NCBI GenBank assembly: GCA_902783515.1
Contig: CACZRK010000212.1
Span: 1 to 12,743, forward strand
DNA: 12,743 bases
Direction of reading: 5' to 3'
Origin: an uncultured Coriobacteriaceae bacterium
Lineage (GTDB): Bacteria; Actinomycetota; Coriobacteriia; Coriobacteriales; UMGS124
Part shown: one piece after another, positions 6,462 to 12,441 of the stretch
Position numbering within the stretch: the stretch's first letter is position 1
Layout: each line of letters opens with the position of its first letter
The notes under the pieces: model-generated
Databases searched by the model: none
Told to the model about the DNA's origin: nothing
What the model saw: the letters and a program-made list of their open reading frames with translations, nothing else
Position numbers and translations under genes: made by a program

Positions 6462-7847
6462 CTACCCCTCGTGCCGCGCCATGTTTCGGAACGCCGTACG
6501 GTCTGCAAGGAAGACGAGCGGGACGTCCACGCCGCTGCGGCCGGCGCGGTTCTTCGCGACGATGACGTTCGCGGTGCCCCACGGCGGCCTGTTGTGCTTC
6601 TCGTCCTGCGCCTCCTCCTCGGTCAGCGAGCGGTCCAGGAACATGACGACGTCGGCGTCCTGCTCGATGGAGCCCGAGTCGCGCAGGTCGGCGAGCACGG
6701 GGCGCTTGTCCGGTCGGCGGTCGATGTCGCGGCTGAGCTGCGACAGGGCGATGACGGGCACGTGGAGGTCCTTGGAGAGCACCTTCAGCGCGCGGCTCAT
6801 CTCGCCGACCTCGACGTTGCGGTTCTCCGCACGGCTGTTCACCGGGTTGATGAGCTGCAGGTAGTCGATGATGATGAGGCCGCCCTCCTTGCCGTGCAGC
6901 AGGCGGCGTGCCTTCGTGCGGATCTCCACGACGTTCGTGCCGGCGGTGTCGTCGATCGTGAAGTCGAGCGCCGACAGGCGCTCGGACGCCTCCACGAGCG
7001 GCGTCCACATCTCCGGCTGGATGTTGCCGCTGCGCACGTCCTCGTTGGAGATCCCCGCCTCGGCGCACAGCAGGCGCGTCGCGATCTCGGCGCCGCTCAT
7101 CTCCAGCGAGAAGAAGATCACGGGCACGCCCGTGCGCGCCACGTTCATGGCCAGCGACAGGGCGAACGACGTCTTGCCGACGCCCGGGCGGGCGCCGATG
7201 ATCGTCATCGTGCCGGGCCGCAGGCCGAGCAGCACGTTGTCCAGCAACGTGAACCCCGTCGAGACGCCCGAGACGTGCCCCTGATTGACCGCGATGTCCC
7301 TGATCTCGTCGTACGCCTGGGCGACGAAGTCGCCGAGCGAGTGGCTCGCGCTCTCCACCTCGCGGTTCGTGACGGAGAGCAGCATCGCCTCGGCGCGCTC
7401 GATGATCGACTCTATGTCGTCGGGCGGCGCGTCAAAGGCAAGCGCGGTGATGCCGGTCGAGGCGGCGATGATCGCGCGCAGCACGGCGTTGCGCTTCACG
7501 ATCTGGACGTGGTGACGCCAGTTCACGAGCGCGAACGAGTTGTTCGCGAGGTCGATGATGAAGGGCTTCCCGCCGACGAACGACAGCTTGCCGCTCGCCT
7601 CCAGATAGTCGGCGAGCGAGAGCTGGTCGATGGGGATGTCGCGCTGGAACAGGTCGATGATGGCCTGAAAGACGATGCGATGCGCGGGCTTGTAGAAGTC
7701 CTCCGGGCGCAGCAGGCTCGCCACGTCGGGGACGACCTCCGCCGAGAGGATGCAGGCCGCAAGGACCGCCGCCTCGGCGTCCGCGTTCTGCGGCAGTGGG
7801 TTGCCGCCGGTGAGCCGCGCGTCCGGCTCGTTCATGTCCAAGGGCAT
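6462..7847 (-). CDS. dnaB: Replicative DNA helicase DnaB
   Basis: DnaB is the hexameric 5'-3' helicase that opens DNA at the fork and recruits primase (called DnaC in B. subtilis). The 461-residue length is normal and no intein interrupts it. Residues about 18-120 form the N-terminal helical domain, starting LPQNADAEAAVLA. The RecA-like ATPase domain has Walker A GARPGVGKTS (218-227), SLEM (247-250), Walker B LIIIDYLQL (324-332), ALSQLSR (367-373) and the C-terminal AKNRAGRSG (431-439). The ATG at 7847 has GGAGG about 10 nt upstream; an in-frame ATG at 7835 has no good ribosome site. An intrinsic terminator separates it from rplI, yet I see no clear promoter in the 77 nt between, so dnaB may rely on read-through or a GC-rich promoter. 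Confidence 0.97.
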   Translation of the reverse strand: MPLDMNEPDARLTGGNPLPQNADAEAAVLAACILSAEVVPDVASLLRPEDFYKPAHRIVFQAIIDLFQRDIPIDQLSLADYLEASGKLSFVGGKPFIIDLANNSFALVNWRHHVQIVKRNAVLRAIIAASTGITALAFDAPPDDIESIIERAEAMLLSVTNREVESASHSLGDFVAQAYDEIRDIAVNQGHVSGVSTGFTLLDNVLLGLRPGTMTIIGARPGVGKTSFALSLAMNVARTGVPVIFFSLEMSGAEIATRLLCAEAGISNEDVRSGNIQPEMWTPLVEASERLSALDFTIDDTAGTNVVEIRTKARRLLHGKEGGLIIIDYLQLINPVNSRAENRNVEVGEMSRALKVLSKDLHVPVIALSQLSRDIDRRPDKRPVLADLRDSGSIEQDADVVMFLDRSLTEEEAQDEKHNRPPWGTANVIVAKNRAGRSGVDVPLVFLADRTAFRNMARHEG

Positions 7848-7924
7848 GCGCGCGTTCGACCTCCCTCATGACGCGGCACCGCGACGTGACGGCGCGGCCG
7901 CATCCACGCACCGCGGCGTGCGCT

Positions 7925-7977
7925 GACAAAAAGAAACCGGGACCTGGCGCCCGTTCGTGGCTCCCTGTCCCGGTTTC
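7925..7977 (-). terminator. Intrinsic terminator after rplI
   Basis: Perfect 11-bp arms GAAACCGGGAC (7933-7943) and GTCCCGGTTTC (7967-7977) form a stem on the minus-strand RNA, followed at once by a U-run (plus-strand AAAAA at 7928-7932). It ends the rpsF-rplI operon 43 nt after the rplI stop and precedes dnaB. Confidence 0.9.
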
Positions 7978-8019
7978 CGTGCCATGTGACCCTTGCGCGG
8001 GCCGTCAGGCGTGCAGGCA

Positions 8020-8559
8020 CTAGGCCTCCACGGCCTCCTCGACGGTCTCCTCGGCCTCGGTCTCGGCCTCGTCGGCGTCGGCCGTCTCGGCGTTGTCCGC
8101 GGCGGCGAAGCCGGCGGCGTCGTTGACGGCGACGGCGATGGTCGCGGCGATGTCACGATACAGGGAGATCTTGACAGCCGTGACGCCCACGGTCTTGATC
8201 GGGGTGTTCAGGACGACGCGACGACGATCGACGTCAATGCCGAGCTGCGCCTTGATCGCGTCGACGATCTGGACGGCGGTGACGGAGCCGAAAAGCTGGC
8301 CCTCGTCGCCCACGGTGACCTCGACGCGGACGGACTTGCCGTCCAGGGACTCCTTCATGGCGTTGGCGTCGGCGACGCGCGCGACCTCGCGCTTGGCGAT
8401 GTTGTTGCGGCGCTGCTCGAGCTGCTTCAGGTTGCCCTCAGTCGCCTTGATGGCGAGCTTCTGCGGGAAGAGCCAGTTGTTGGCGTAGCCGTCAGCCACG
8501 TCGATGACGTCGCCCTCGCCGCCCTTGCCCGGAAGCTCACCCATGAGAATGACCTTCAT
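8020..8559 (-). CDS. rplI: 50S ribosomal protein L9 with acidic tail
   Basis: L9 binds 23S rRNA at the base of the L1 stalk and helps maintain reading frame. The N-terminal domain is clear: MKVILMGELPGKGGEGDVIDVADGYANNWL with PQKLA, followed by the long connecting helix (about 40-75) and the C-terminal rRNA-binding domain to about residue 146. The protein has 179 residues against roughly 150 in most bacteria. The excess is a low-complexity tail (about 149-179) of Ala, Glu, Asp and Thr with almost no basic residues. The start has AGGAG 7-8 nt upstream. It follows the DUF2232 gene by 122 nt, in which a stem-loop precedes the ribosome site, and is closed by a strong terminator. Confidence 0.96.
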   Translation of the reverse strand: MKVILMGELPGKGGEGDVIDVADGYANNWLFPQKLAIKATEGNLKQLEQRRNNIAKREVARVADANAMKESLDGKSVRVEVTVGDEGQLFGSVTAVQIVDAIKAQLGIDVDRRRVVLNTPIKTVGVTAVKISLYRDIAATIAVAVNDAAGFAAADNAETADADEAETEAEETVEEAVEA

Positions 8560-8579
8560 TGATTAACTCCTCACATACG

Positions 8580-8604
8580 GCCGGATCCGAAACGCCGGAT
8601 CGGC
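8580..8604 (-). repeat. Stem-loop in rplI leader
   Basis: GATCCG (8584-8589) and CGGATC (8596-8601) form a 6-bp stem around a 6-nt loop, which extends with GCC/GGC around a single bulged G. On the minus-strand RNA it lies about 20 nt upstream of the rplI start, just before the AGGAG site. It could insulate or modulate L9 translation. No U-run follows. Confidence 0.5.
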
Positions 8605-8681
8605 GCGAAAGTACCTACCAGTTTGCCCCTGTCGCTCATCCTCGTGTCGCGCGCCTGCCATGCCGTGCCCTCGCGCGTCGC

Positions 8682-9668
8682 CTACCGAGCCTCGACGACC
8701 TTCTCGTGCCGCGGGAGCCTGCGGAAGTTCGCAAGCCCGTCAAGCACGCCGAAGACGCTCAGCGCGTAGAGCGACGCCTCGAGCAGAAGCATGAGGACGA
8801 CCGCCACGATGCGCATGCCCTGACCGACGTGGCGGCCCTCCATGAGGGCCATCCCCACGGCCAGCCCCTGCAGGAAGTACACGACCCGCAGGAACGCGAG
8901 CACGCACAGGCCGACGCTCTCGAACGTCGTCGCAAACGCAACGTCAGCCCTTGAGACCAGCAGGCACACGACGGCGCCGATCAGGGCCACGATGCCCCAC
9001 GCGGGGACGTCGTAGCGCAGAAACGACGCGTACAGGCTCCCGTAGGGACGCCTCCGTGCAACTGCCAGTCCGAGCAGTCCGAACAGCGCGATCACGGCAC
9101 CCTGGCCCACGTACATCAGGGGCCAGAGCTTCTCCAGCGTCTCCATGGTCTGCTCGACGGCCGCCGTCATGACGACGGACGACCCCGAACCGACCATGAG
9201 CTGGGTGGTCTGCGCGCCGATGGATTCGATCGTCTCATGGACGTAGTCCATCAGGTTCGAGCCCATCGCGAGAAGCACCGTCGCGTCCGCGGCCGCAATG
9301 CAGCCCGACGTGACGATCACGCTCAGACACACCGTGGTCACGCTCACGCGACCAGGCAGAACCAAGGCGCATGCCAGGGCGCATATGACGCTGGGGAGCG
9401 CATACGAGCCGAGGTTTGGCCAAGAAACCACGCACAGGGCGGCAAACGGCGCGAGACATGCGAGCACGCCCCAGAGCCTCTTGCCCTCCTCCGCGCGGCC
9501 GAGCAACCACATGCCGGCGACCATGAGAGCGCATCCGACGGCGGGCAGAAACGCCGCCACCAGACTGCCGACGACGCATAGGACGACTTCCGCGACGGGT
9601 CGCGCGGGCCACGCATGACCCTGAGGCTCATGCTGGGCGGGCTCGATGCCGACGGGGACCTCGTCCAT
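8682..9668 (-). CDS. DUF2232 (YybS-like) multi-pass membrane protein
   Basis: This 328-residue integral membrane protein is assigned to the DUF2232/YybS family. The grounds are position (between rpsR and rplI), topology, and the C-terminal features RVVYFLQGLAVGMAL and FGVLDGLANFRRLP, which resemble the family's conserved last helices. Hydrophobic segments lie near 27-57, 65-83, 88-104, 108-136, 181-203, 222-240, 250-278 and 283-313. The function of the family is not established. The start is 8 nt after the rpsR stop with AAGGA inside the end of rpsR, so the genes are probably co-translated. In many Firmicutes the neighbour is gdpP, which is absent here. The family call is from memory of motif and synteny, not a search. 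Confidence 0.8.
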   Translation of the reverse strand: MDEVPVGIEPAQHEPQGHAWPARPVAEVVLCVVGSLVAAFLPAVGCALMVAGMWLLGRAEEGKRLWGVLACLAPFAALCVVSWPNLGSYALPSVICALACALVLPGRVSVTTVCLSVIVTSGCIAAADATVLLAMGSNLMDYVHETIESIGAQTTQLMVGSGSSVVMTAAVEQTMETLEKLWPLMYVGQGAVIALFGLLGLAVARRRPYGSLYASFLRYDVPAWGIVALIGAVVCLLVSRADVAFATTFESVGLCVLAFLRVVYFLQGLAVGMALMEGRHVGQGMRIVAVVLMLLLEASLYALSVFGVLDGLANFRRLPRHEKVVEAR

Positions 9669-9676
9669 GGCGCGTG

Positions 9677-9949
9677 CTAGTCCTTGTTGCGACGCTCGCG
9701 GCTGCCGCTGACGACGGTCACCGTGTAGGGGACCAGCGCCATCTCACGGGCGTTCTTGATGGCCATGGCCACATCGTGCTGGTGCTGACGGCAGCAGCCG
9801 GTGACGCGACGGGGCTTGATCTTGCCACGGTCGGTCATGTACTTGCGCAGAAGCTGCACGTCCTTGTAGTCGACGAACTCGACGGAATCCTTGCAGAGCT
9901 GGCAGGCCTTCTTGTGAGGCTGGCGAGCTGCAGCGTAATCGTTTGCCAT
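9677..9949 (-). CDS. rpsR: 30S ribosomal protein S18, zinc-binding form
   Basis: S18 pairs with S6 on the platform of the 30S subunit. The protein has 90 residues, with the hallmarks YKDVQLLRKYMTDRGKIKPRRVTG and the C-terminal AIKNAREMALVPY. It keeps Cys16-x2-Cys19 and a Cys53-x2-His56 pair, the Cys/His set of the zinc-ribbon (C+) version; an extra Cys52 precedes it. I start at the ATG at 9949, with AAGGAGG 11 nt upstream. A longer frame to 10051 gives a basic N-terminus not seen in S18. It lies 132 nt after ssb, a larger gap than usual, containing two hairpins. Confidence 0.96.
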   Translation of the reverse strand: MANDYAAARQPHKKACQLCKDSVEFVDYKDVQLLRKYMTDRGKIKPRRVTGCCRQHQHDVAMAIKNAREMALVPYTVTVVSGSRERRNKD

Positions 9950-9987
9950 GATGCGCAATACCTCCTTCCGCATTTCGCGGGAAACAA

Positions 9988-10009
9988 TGCCGCGCCTTGC
10001 GCGACGGCA
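9988..10009 (-). repeat. Hairpin between ssb and rpsR
   Basis: TGCCG and CGGCA form the outer stem and CGC/GCG an inner one across a bulged T, with a 5-nt loop on the minus strand. It sits about 40 nt before the rpsR start. No U-run follows, so it is not an intrinsic terminator. It may serve as an RNA processing or stability element. Confidence 0.45.
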
Positions 10010-10030
10010 CGTCGATGATGGCGAAGAGGG

Positions 10031-10046
10031 AGCCCGGCCCCGGGCT
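10031..10046 (-). repeat. GC-rich palindrome between ssb and rpsR
   Basis: AGCCCGG (10031-10037) and CCGGGCT (10040-10046) are perfect 7-bp arms with only 2 nt between, so the RNA stem would lose one pair to make a loop. It lies 35 nt after the ssb stop, has no following U-run, and could stabilise the 3' end of processed rpsF-ssb mRNA. Confidence 0.45.
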
Positions 10047-10081
10047 TTCACCCCGCGAGCCGGACCTTCTGATCAGTCGGA

Positions 10082-10573
10082 TTAGAAGGGAATCTCTTCG
10101 TCGTACGTCTGATCCATGGGCGGCTGCTGGGCAGGGGGCATGGAGCCACCCTGCGGAGCGGCATATCCGCCCGAATGCGAGCTGGGAGCCTGGGCATAGC
10201 CACCGTTGCCGGCAGGCGCGCCCTGGTAGTCCGAGCCACCCTGTGAGCGAGACGGCAGCACGAGCTCGTCAACGATGACCTCGATCTTGCTGCGCTTCTG
10301 CCCGTCGCGCTCCCAGCTAGACCAGCGGAGTCGACCCTCGACGCACACGAGCATCCCCTTGCTGAGGATGTGGGACAGGGACTCGGCCCTCGCCCCGAAC
10401 ATCGTGCAGTCGATGAAGTTCGCGTAGTCCTCCCACTGGCCAGTCTGCTGGTTGCGACGACGGTCGTTCACCGCAACGCCGAAGCCCAGGACCGACGTCC
10501 CGCCGGCCGTGTTGCGAAGCTCCGGGTCACGAGTCAGACGTCCGCTGATGACGACCCTGTTGATGTCTGCCAT
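10082..10573 (-). CDS. ssb: Single-stranded DNA-binding protein
   Basis: SSB coats single-stranded DNA during replication and repair and recruits partners through its C-terminus. The protein has 163 residues. An OB-fold domain covers about 1-111 (MADINRVVISGRLTRDPELR, then VLGFGVAVNDR and the FIDCTMFG strand, with aromatic residues for stacking). A flexible Gly/Pro/Gln/Ser-rich linker covers about 112-152. The tail ends DEEIPF, the conserved partner-binding tip. The ATG at 10573 has GAGGAG about 11 nt upstream. It sits between rpsF and rpsR, the classic arrangement that ties SSB production to ribosomal protein synthesis, 50 nt after rpsF. Confidence 0.97.
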   Translation of the reverse strand: MADINRVVISGRLTRDPELRNTAGGTSVLGFGVAVNDRRRNQQTGQWEDYANFIDCTMFGARAESLSHILSKGMLVCVEGRLRWSSWERDGQKRSKIEVIVDELVLPSRSQGGSDYQGAPAGNGGYAQAPSSHSGGYAAPQGGSMPPAQQPPMDQTYDEEIPF

Positions 10574-10623
10574 ACGCTCACAGCTCCTCGCTCAGTCGTG
10601 CATCTCTGCACGAGATCCTTCAC

Positions 10624-10917
10624 TTACTCCTTGTTGTCACGACGAGTGATCTTGAAGCGGACAACGTCGTCGGTAATGCGAAGGACGCGGTCAAGCTCAG
10701 CGATGGAAGCGGGATCAGCGTGGAACTCGATGAGGGTGTAGTCGCCCTCGGTGAGGTTGTCGATGGCATAGGCCAGCTTGCGCTTGCCCCAGTTGTCGAC
10801 ATTGTCGACCACACCAGCGCTCTCGGCGATGGTGGCGTCGATCCTCTTCATCACGCCGGCGCGAGCCTCGTCAGTGATAGACGGGTTCACGAAGAACAGC
10901 AGCTCATAAGCCTTCAT
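10624..10917 (-). CDS. rpsF: 30S ribosomal protein S6
   Basis: S6 binds S18 and the central domain of 16S rRNA. The 97-residue protein starts MKAYELLFFVNPSITDEARAG and contains GVVDNVDNWGKRKLAYAIDNLTEGDY and the ITDDVVRFKITR end strand, all usual for S6. It lacks the long acidic tail seen in some species. I chose the ATG at 10917 because a near-perfect AGGAGGTGA ribosome site precedes it by about 6 nt; a frame 7 codons longer would place that site inside the gene. It is the first gene of the rpsF-ssb-rpsR-DUF2232-rplI operon, behind a leader with overlapping inverted repeats. Confidence 0.97.
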   Translation of the reverse strand: MKAYELLFFVNPSITDEARAGVMKRIDATIAESAGVVDNVDNWGKRKLAYAIDNLTEGDYTLIEFHADPASIAELDRVLRITDDVVRFKITRRDNKE

Positions 10918-10943
10918 GGTGTCACCTCCTCTGGACAATGTAG

Positions 10944-11006
10944 GCTCCGGGACTCATGAAGGCGAACGCCCGGAGCAGGGAATGACCGATCTACAATACC
11001 CTGCTC
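10944..11006 (-). promoter_or_regulatory. Overlapping inverted repeats before rpsF (candidate leader switch)
   Basis: Two perfect 8-bp inverted repeats share four bases. Repeat 1 is GAGCAGGG (10973-10980) with CCCTGCTC (10999-11006), loop 18 nt. Repeat 2 is GCTCCGGG (10944-10951) with CCCGGAGC (10969-10976), loop 17 nt. On the minus-strand RNA the two stems cannot both form fully, and the second ends 27 nt before the rpsF start. Many rpsF operons carry an S6:S18-binding leader stem with a CCG element; the CCGGAGC arm here is compatible, but I could not match the full consensus. Alternatively repeat 1 is a DNA operator: a weak TTGC..-17-TATTGT promoter match overlaps it (TATTGT at 10998-10993). 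Confidence 0.5.
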
Positions 11007-11179
11007 GTCAATCTCGCGCAACCGCGCCGACCCCCATGCGCCCGCTCATCACCGCACGTACACGTCCGTTTCATGCCGCACGCACATCCGCGTCGACGCC
11101 AGCCTAGCGCGATCGCGGCGGTCGCGCCCGCATGCCGACGGGCGCCGCGCCCCTCAGATGACAACGCCCTGACGGGAAT
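11007..11179. other. Intergenic stretch without recognised feature
   Basis: Together with its neighbours this makes a 455-nt gene-free gap (10918-11372). The gap holds, in minus-strand order, the triple repeat, a possible -10 box, the terminator, this stretch and the rpsF leader. Within this part I see no gene or convincing promoter. A CGCGGCGCC string at about 11144-11152 resembles part of the pur-leader block but lacks the rest. Confidence 0.5.
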
Positions 11180-11180
11180 G

Positions 11181-11218
11181 AAAAATCCCCGCTCAGGCCA
11201 TGCGGTCTGGACGGGGAT
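11181..11218 (-). terminator. Intrinsic terminator after the 11373-12023 gene
   Basis: ATCCCCG (11185-11191) and CGGGGAT (11212-11218) form a 7-bp stem, with a further imperfect inner stem (CAG/CTG, CC/GG around GCAT). On the minus-strand RNA a U-run follows (plus AAAAA at 11181-11185). It separates the upstream gene from the rpsF operon. Confidence 0.85.
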
Positions 11219-11233
11219 ACACGACATCTGTTG

Positions 11234-11239
11234 ATTCTA
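11234..11239 (-). promoter_or_regulatory. Possible -10 box upstream of the terminator
   Basis: TAGAAT on the minus strand lies in the only AT-richer patch of this gap. The hexamer 17 nt upstream is TTAGGG, a poor -35. A transcript from here would run straight into the terminator stem 16 nt on, so it would make either a very short RNA or an rpsF leader through read-through. Weak call. Confidence 0.25.
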
Positions 11240-11307
11240 CACAGAAAGGACACCACCCCTAACGCACATGCAACTCGCGCGAGTGCGCGGTGACGTCGCC
11301 GCGCGAC

Positions 11308-11340
11308 GGGCACGCATCGGGCACGCATCGGGCACGCATC
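11308..11340. repeat. 11-bp tandem repeat, three copies
   Basis: GGGCACGCATC is repeated exactly three times (11308-11318, 11319-11329, 11330-11340), followed by a partial GGGTGCG. It lies in the 3' untranslated region of the 11373-12023 gene, 33 nt after its stop. Copy number could vary by slippage. Confidence 0.9.
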
Positions 11341-11372
11341 GGGTGCGAGCGTCGCGCCGCGGGCGAGCGCGC

Positions 11373-12023
11373 CTAGCGAGCGTCCGCGCCCGCAGGAGGC
11401 TCCGCGCCCTGGGGGACGTCGGCGGCAGGCGCGGCCTTCTCGACGTCATGCGCGTCAGACGCAGGAGCGGCGGGCTCGTCGGAGGCGGCGGAGGCGGCGG
11501 GCTCGTCGGAGGCTGCCTCGGCGGCGGCACGCTCGGCCTCCTCGGCGGCAAGCGCCGCGCGATCCTCGTCGCTCAGGGCGCTCATGCCGCTCACGATCGG
11601 CTTGGTGCCGGCGGGGTAGAGCTGGTTGGTCGTGGCGACGTAGGCGTAGTTGGCGTCAAAGACGTACTCGCCCCCGTCAAGGACATAGGGCATGGCCAGC
11701 ACGTACGCGGAGACCGAGCCGCGGTCGGCGACCTCCACGACGATGGCGTCGCGCTCGCCGTCCTCGGTGTCCACGTAGCCGTCGTACGCCAGCGCATACC
11801 CCTCGGGCATGTTCGCCGCGAGGAGCATCTTCACCGACTCGTACACGTCGTCGGGGGTCTCGGCGGACTGGTCGTCCACCTCCAGCCCCTCGTCGATAGC
11901 GCTGACGGTGAACGGCGCGAGGCCCATGCCGCTCGTAAGGTAGGACTGCGCCTCCTGGAACGCCAGGTCCACGGCCTTCATGGTGTTGTCGCTGACGTCG
12001 ATCCTGATCTGGCTGGTCTCCAT
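11373..12023 (-). CDS. Unknown protein with acidic Ala-rich tail
   Basis: I do not recognise this 216-residue protein. Residues 1-155 look like a soluble globular domain. They include METSQIRIDVSDNTMKAVDLAFQEA, a negatively charged segment, an IVVEVADRGSVSAYVLAMPY strand pair and the motif ANYAYVATTNQLYPAGTKPIVSG. There is no signal peptide, membrane segment or cysteine. From about 150 to 216 it is low-complexity Ala/Glu/Asp/Pro, with a nine-residue repeat (ASDEPAASA, ASDEPAAPA) produced by a 27-bp spaced DNA repeat. The ATG at 12023 has AGGAG 7 nt upstream. It stands alone between the tRNA terminator and its own terminator, and no promoter was evident in the 115 nt upstream. Codon use resembles its neighbours, including TTT-GAC at its only Phe-Asp pair. 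Confidence 0.85.
   Translation of the reverse strand: METSQIRIDVSDNTMKAVDLAFQEAQSYLTSGMGLAPFTVSAIDEGLEVDDQSAETPDDVYESVKMLLAANMPEGYALAYDGYVDTEDGERDAIVVEVADRGSVSAYVLAMPYVLDGGEYVFDANYAYVATTNQLYPAGTKPIVSGMSALSDEDRAALAAEEAERAAAEAASDEPAASAASDEPAAPASDAHDVEKAAPAADVPQGAEPPAGADAR
11467..11513 (-). repeat. 20-bp direct repeat in coding tail
   Basis: GCGGCGGGCTCGTCGGAGGC occurs at 11467-11486 and again at 11494-11513, a period of 27 bp, or nine codons. It encodes the SDEPAA-type repeat and keeps the frame, so gain or loss of a unit would only change tail length. Confidence 0.85.
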
Positions 12024-12138
12024 CGGACGCTCCTCTCGGGGTGGCGTGCGCCCTGCGGCGCGCTCACGCGCCCGCGCGGTCGGTCACGCGATTCGGCTGA
12101 GACGTCGCGGGCGACGCTGGTCGCGCGAAGCCGCGAAC

Positions 12139-12173
12139 GAAAAGGGGCACCCAAGCGATGCCCGGGCGCCCCT
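12139..12173 (-). terminator. Intrinsic terminator after the tRNA-Ser pair
   Basis: AGGGGC-a-CCC (12143-12152) pairs with GGG-c-GCCCCT (12164-12173) through one mismatch, with an 11-nt loop. On the minus-strand RNA it is followed by UUUU (plus AAAA 12140-12143). It lies 14 nt beyond the CCA end of tRNA-Ser(CGA), as expected for the end of the tRNA transcript. Confidence 0.85.
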
Positions 12174-12186
12174 ATAGCTCACAAAC

Positions 12187-12279
12187 TGGCGGAGGAGGAG
12201 GGATTCGAACCCTCGTAACCGGGAATACCGGCTAAACGGTTTTCGAGACCGCCGCATTCAACCACTCTGCCACCCCTCC
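12187..12279 (-). tRNA. tRNA-Ser (CGA)
   Basis: The acceptor stem GGAGGGG (12279-12273) pairs with CTCCTCC (12197-12191) with one G-U pair, followed by discriminator G and an encoded CCA (12189-12187). The anticodon loop CTCGAAA (12247-12241) gives anticodon CGA at 12245-12243, reading UCG. The T arm GAGGG-TTCGAAT-CCCTC is intact, and a long variable arm (CCGG pairing) marks it as a class II tRNA. It is the downstream member of a tandem serine pair. Confidence 0.97.
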
Positions 12280-12327
12280 GTGGCAAGCGGCGCCGCACCT
12301 CTCGGCACGACGCCGCGAAAGATCAAC

Positions 12328-12420
12328 TGGCGGAGAGCTGGGGATTTGAACCCCAGAGACGGCTCAACACCGCCTACACGATTTCCAATCGTGCTCCTTC
12401 GACCACTCGGACAGCTCTCC
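12328..12420 (-). tRNA. tRNA-Ser (GGA)
   Basis: The acceptor stem GGAGAGC (12420-12414) pairs perfectly with GCTCTCC (12338-12332), followed by discriminator G and encoded CCA (12330-12328). The anticodon stem CACGA/TCGTG encloses TTGGAAA, giving anticodon GGA at 12386-12384 for UCC and UCU codons. It has a long variable arm and a normal T arm (CTGGG-GTTCAAAT region). The 48 nt between the two tRNA genes hold no terminator, so both are probably cut from one precursor. Confidence 0.97.
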
Positions 12421-12435
12421 GTGAATCGAACTAGC

Positions 12436-12441
12436 AGTATA
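12436..12441 (-). promoter_or_regulatory. Probable -10 box of the tRNA-Ser operon
   Basis: TATACT on the minus strand ends 15 nt before the tRNA-Ser(GGA) 5' end, so transcription would start about 8-10 nt ahead of the mature tRNA, a normal spacing. No close -35 match is visible 16-18 nt upstream. The patch is AT-richer than its surroundings. Confidence 0.5.

Noticed and set aside
5026..7871. Long plus-strand open frames (5026-6864 and 6471-7871)
   Set aside because: Antisense to purA and dnaB, with the same biased composition and no recognisable domains.
11144..11152. CGCGGCGCC string resembling the pur-leader block
   Set aside because: Only nine bases match, and the hairpin and GATGTC part are missing.
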